Below are positions 61,310 to 64,000 of a stretch of 64,000 bases of DNA, piece after piece (within the stretch, counting starts at the first letter, position 1; the number at the start of each line of letters is the position of its first letter). Location: contig DATAOT010000122.1 in assembly GCA_036265615.1 (NCBI GenBank), forward strand, positions 14,254 to 78,253. Direction: 5' to 3'. The notes beneath the pieces are model-generated. The model ran no database searches, was not told the DNA's origin, and saw only the letters and a program-made list of their open reading frames with translations. This DNA comes from DATAFF01 sp036265615. Its GTDB lineage: Bacteria > Pseudomonadota > Alphaproteobacteria > Rhizobiales > Aestuariivirgaceae. The position numbers were made by a program, and so were the translations under genes.

Positions 61310-62721
61310 GACAGCACCTCCGTCAGGGCTGCAACCAGCCGGTCGATGTCGGCCGCGGTGTGAAGCTCGGTGACGCAGAAGAGCGCCGACTGGCCGAGTT
61401 CGGGCAGCTCCTTCGACAGATCCTTGCCGCCGAAGATCGCGTGCTCCTCCCGCAGGCGGCGATTGATCTCTGCAACGGTCGAGCCAGTTGCGTCGAAATC
61501 GACGACGAATTCCTTGAAGAAGCCGCTCTCGAAGGGCAGGCGCACGCCGTCGATGGTGCCGATGCGCCGGGCCGCATAGTGGCTGCGGGCAATGATCAGC
61601 TGGCCAATCTCGCGGAACCCGCAAGGCCCGAGCAGCGCCATGTAGACGGCGGCGGCAATGGCCCAGAGATAGACCGAGTTGCCGGTCCAGTCCTTGCCGG
61701 CCTCGCGCATGCCGTAGGAGGTCTGATGGGAGGAGGCGAGCGCAAAACCATGTTCGCCTTCCCGCTCGGTCTCGGTGATCGAGACGAGAAATCCGTTGTA
61801 CTCGCGGACATAACGCTCCTCGTCGCGCGAGGCGATATAACCGCCAACACCGCCGCCGGCATTCATGTGAACGCCGAGCGGCTGGGTGGGGCCGACCGCG
61901 ATATCGGCGCCATATTGCACCGGGGCTTTCAGGATGCCGAGCGACAGCGGATCGGCGCCGACGATGAGCTGAGCGCCAGACGCCTGAGCGAGGGCGGCGA
62001 TCTCGGCTCCCTTGGATTCGATCATGCCGAGATAAGACGGGTTCTCGAAATAAACGGCGGCGGTGCGCTGCGAAATCTTGCGCCTGAGATCGGCAAGATC
62101 AAGCTCTCCGGCGGCATCGCTGTCGACCGGCACCAGGTCGATATGGCGCGGCATCTCGCGCGGCTCGCAATAGGTGCGGATGACCGACAGTCGCTCCGGG
62201 TCGCTCACGCGGGGCAGCAGCACCTCGTGGCGGCCGGTGATCCGCGATGCCATGCGGATGGCGTGGCCGGCGGCGCAGCCCCAGGAATAGACCGGCAGCT
62301 GGACCACCTCCATGTCGAGGAGCTCGCCAAGCTGCGAGTTGAACTCGAACCAGGCTTGGTTGCGACCGTGGTCGGACTGGGGCGAACCCCAGACAGGGGT
62401 GAGGAACTCGGTCCTGCCCACGATCTCGTCGACAACGGCCGGAACGTGATGCGGCCAGCAGCCGGCGCCGAGAAAGGACAGGCATTCCGCACCGGTCCGA
62501 TTGCGGCGCAGCGTCTCGACGAGATGCCGGCTGAGCTCGGCTTCGCTGACGAGCGCCGGCGGGAGGTCGAGCGGGCGCCTGAGGCGGTGGTCAGCCGGTA
62601 TCTGCTCGAACAGCTCGGCGATGGATCTTGCGCCGATGGCAGCGAGCATTGCCTGCTGGATCTCGGCCGTCGAATTCGCCATCCAAGGATGGGCTTGCGG
62701 CTCGTTCGTCTTCAATAGCAT
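61306..62721 (-). CDS. gcvPA: Divergent glycine decarboxylase subunit 1 (GcvPA-like)
   Basis: About 471 residues, aligned with the GcvPA subunit of split P-protein. FLGAGCWPHHVPAVVDEIVGR and a QPLGVHMNAGGGVGGYIAS stretch support this. Motifs usual in GcvPA, such as a PNFFG-type turn and an REKATSNICTN-type run, are changed (ENPSYLG; REAGKDWTGNSVYL). It should pair with the next gene's product. The start is uncertain: ATG 62721, GTG 62730 or ATG 62682. It is the first gene of the four-gene operon. Confidence 0.78.
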   Translation of the reverse strand: MLLKTNEPQAHPWMANSTAEIQQAMLAAIGARSIAELFEQIPADHRLRRPLDLPPALVSEAELSRHLVETLRRNRTGAECLSFLGAGCWPHHVPAVVDEIVGRTEFLTPVWGSPQSDHGRNQAWFEFNSQLGELLDMEVVQLPVYSWGCAAGHAIRMASRITGRHEVLLPRVSDPERLSVIRTYCEPREMPRHIDLVPVDSDAAGELDLADLRRKISQRTAAVYFENPSYLGMIESKGAEIAALAQASGAQLIVGADPLSLGILKAPVQYGADIAVGPTQPLGVHMNAGGGVGGYIASRDEERYVREYNGFLVSITETEREGEHGFALASSHQTSYGMREAGKDWTGNSVYLWAIAAAVYMALLGPCGFREIGQLIIARSHYAARRIGTIDGVRLPFESGFFKEFVVDFDATGSTVAEINRRLREEHAIFGGKDLSKELPELGQSALFCVTELHTAADIDRLVAALTEVLS

Positions 62722-62730
62722 CCTACTCAC

Positions 62731-63106
62731 ATCCTATGTATAGCATTGTTTTTGCTGGTAAGAATTCTAACCAATCCTCTCTGCCCTAGCACCTGCCCTA
62801 GCAAACTCGCCAGCATGCCCGGTAGGCGCGCGACCATAGCGAGAATGTTGCTGGATTGCGACACTCTAGGCGCAATCGCCTTTAGTTAGCAGATCTCGGA
62901 ACGTACAATCACAACTGCCGCTGCAACAACTCCTGCCCCGCTACGGGTAGGTAGTAGGGGCGAATGCAGACAAGCTTCTTGATCAAGGATGCGTTGCGGA
63001 GGTTTAGGTGACTTCGTTCAGCCCGGCTGCAGATTTGAAATAAGGTGCGGCTTACATGATGATGTGTTGGGCGACCGACGCGCAGTTCCTCTTTACCCAG
63101 GCCGCT
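62731..63106. other. Gene-poor stretch upstream of the GcvP-like operon
   Basis: No convincing gene on either strand. A short near-palindrome CTATGTATAG (62734-62743) sits just before the GcvPA-like start and may be part of its promoter. No glycine riboswitch pattern was recognised. Base composition is visibly less GC-rich than the genes to the left. Confidence 0.5.
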
Positions 63107-63553
63107 CTAGAAGCCCCGCCTCTCCACGGGCCGGGAATCCACTGGCTTGCTTTTTGGCATCGGGACTGATGATACCCTGCATTCTGGTTTGCGCTGGACG
63201 ATCCGTGACGACCGATATTGCGGGCGCGATAGTCCCCAAGAGCGTGCGATGCCGTGGCCAGCAGTATAGCCCACAGCAGCGCCCGCAACTGCCCCCACCG
63301 GACCGAAGACCACTAGCCCAGCAAGCGTGCCGATAGCCGTGTTCGCTACGCGGCCCGCATACGCCGAGGTGGTCGCGAATAATGGACGACCTCTGCCGAA
63401 CTCCCTGACTGGCGCTCGCGCCCCCATACAGCTGTCAGCCCGCCAGGGATGCCTTGCCGCGTGAGCCACTTGTCCGTCCACGAAAGGAGCACGATTGCCG
63501 CAGGCTTCACATTTTCCTTGCCATAAAGGAAAAGGAGCGGCTGCTGGTCGCAT
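63107..63553 (-). CDS. Hypothetical protein with glycine-zipper-like segment
   Basis: A possible 148-residue protein. The N-terminal half has a CEACG motif and is basic; the middle has a Gly/Ala/Val-rich hydrophobic stretch (NTAIGTLAGLVVFGPVGAVA) like a glycine-zipper membrane segment, followed by a basic tail. No family was recognised, and no clear ribosome site was seen at 63553. It may be a real small membrane protein or a remnant. Confidence 0.35.
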   Translation of the reverse strand: MRPAAAPFPLWQGKCEACGNRAPFVDGQVAHAARHPWRADSCMGARAPVREFGRGRPLFATTSAYAGRVANTAIGTLAGLVVFGPVGAVAGAAVGYTAGHGIARSWGLSRPQYRSSRIVQRKPECRVSSVPMPKSKPVDSRPVERRGF

Positions 63554-63698
63554 CTGGTTTGGCCAGAGCCATCTGACTCTAGGTGAGACGTTTAGGGACG
63601 TGTTTGTCAGAAATCTGCGATCTTCGATGACATCGCGATTGCCAGATTGAGTCGTCGCACCCGATCAAATTATAATTCGCATAGGGGAATCCACGGGC

Positions 63699-64000
63699 GT
63701 GCTTCGAGAACTGCTTCAGAAGATCACTGATGATGGCGACCCGGCAAGCCACCCCAAGGTAATAGCTGAACTTGCGATTGAGCAACCACACACGATCAAG
63801 TGTCTCACCGGGCCCGCCGACAAAATTGAGAAATTCACCTGCGTTATGCATGCGCTTGGGATCGAGTTCAATTCCGAGTACATCGACCTCGTTGAGCGCC
63901 TGCCATCGGTGATTTACGCAAGCACCAATTTCGTCCACTTTCTGCTTCAGAAGCGAGAACTCATTGAACGCTCTATCGCCCCTAATCTGTTGATTATCTA
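63699..64000 (+). CDS. Unrecognised protein, N-terminal part (cut by window edge)
   Basis: An uninterrupted frame from a GTG at 63699 to the window end, about 100 residues. It is rich in charged helices (LRELLQKIT, IEKFTCVMHALGI, LIDR-like LLQKRELIERSI), which looks like true soluble protein. AGGGGA lies about ten bases before the GTG. An opposite-strand frame at 63579-63938 covers the same bases but reads less like a protein. No family was recognised. Codon use seems less GC-rich than in the rest of the window. Confidence 0.6.
   Translation, partial: MLRELLQKITDDGDPASHPKVIAELAIEQPHTIKCLTGPADKIEKFTCVMHALGIEFNSEYIDLVERLPSVIYASTNFVHFLLQKRELIERSIAPNLLII

Noticed and set aside
57193..62721. Reading the operon as an ordinary glycine cleavage system
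   Set aside because: No gcvT or gcvH lies near, and motifs in both P-like subunits differ from canonical proteins, so that call would be too strong.
62731..63000. Possible glycine riboswitch before the GcvP-like operon
   Set aside because: No recognisable tandem aptamer core was found on the leftward strand.
63000..63060. tRNA-like GTTCAGCCC stretch
   Set aside because: The T-loop does not fit GTTCRA and no cloverleaf or acceptor stem could be drawn around it.
63579..63938. Leftward 119-residue open frame at the right edge
   Set aside because: The opposite frame from 63699 reads as a better soluble protein and stays open to the window end; this one lacks a ribosome site and family features.

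Overview
The window is high-GC DNA from an alphaproteobacterium, most likely of the order Hyphomicrobiales (Rhizobiales). This rests on gene content: a BA14K-type surface protein, an IalB-type exported protein, a DUF1127 mini-protein, a DUF882 (YcbK-like) exported protein, a short ModE, and several GC-rich intergenic palindromes of the kind common in that order. No rRNA, tRNA, CRISPR array, prophage or transposase was seen. The species cannot be named from the sequence. The last kilobase or so looks less GC-rich than the rest.

Layout. (1) 1-6.1 kb: end of a TRAP-type fused permease, a TadG-like pilus protein, a Kup potassium transporter, an SDR dehydrogenase, a Dps-type ferritin and a MarC-family membrane protein. 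(2) 6.1-15.8 kb: a catabolic cassette. A leftward pair (FAD/GcvT-domain demethylase-like enzyme and a choline-kinase-like phosphotransferase) diverges from a rightward operon holding an enolase-superfamily enzyme, a polar amino-acid type ABC importer, a second unusual enolase-superfamily enzyme and an SDR, closed by a clear terminator. (3) 15.8-22.1 kb: envelope and stress genes (BA14K protein, LysR regulator, DUF1127, a DUF3618-like membrane protein, IalB-type protein, a DHFR/RibD-like reductase, a cyclic-nucleotide-domain/thioredoxin-reductase-like fusion). (4) 22.2-28.9 kb: a molybdenum block: an acetyl-CoA hydrolase/CoA-transferase-like gene, a degenerate MoeA paralogue, a MoeA fused to a periplasmic-binding-like domain, then convergently a short ModE and ModC-ModB-ModA, with a ModE-type operator in front of modA. 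(5) 29-45.6 kb: a glycosyltransferase and three importer operons: an arginase/agmatinase-family hydrolase with an SDR and a NitT/TauT-type ABC importer; a ribose-type ABC importer; a spermidine/putrescine-type ABC importer with a 2-hydroxyacid dehydrogenase. A DUF6282 protein lies between the first two. (6) 45.7-57.1 kb: an exported DUF882 protein, then a group of amino-acid catabolic enzymes (FAD/2Fe-2S dehydrogenase, 3-hydroxyacyl-CoA-dehydrogenase-like enzyme, SDR, Old Yellow Enzyme, DapA-family lyase, DAO-type FAD oxidase), a GntR regulator and a polar amino-acid ABC importer. (7) 57.2-62.7 kb: a leftward operon of two divergent glycine-decarboxylase P-like subunits, an aldo/keto reductase fused to a RidA-like domain, and an ATP-NAD-kinase/AcoX-like protein. 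(8) 62.7-64 kb: a gene-poor stretch and the start of an unrecognised gene running off the end.

Taken together this is a nutrient-scavenging accessory region: five complete ABC importers besides ModABC, each beside oxidoreductases, lyases or hydrolases that could process the imported nitrogenous or acidic compound. The strongest candidates for undescribed biology are the GcvP-like operon without H- or T-protein, the paired normal and degenerate MoeA genes, and the enolase-superfamily protein that lacks a usual metal-ligand glutamate.
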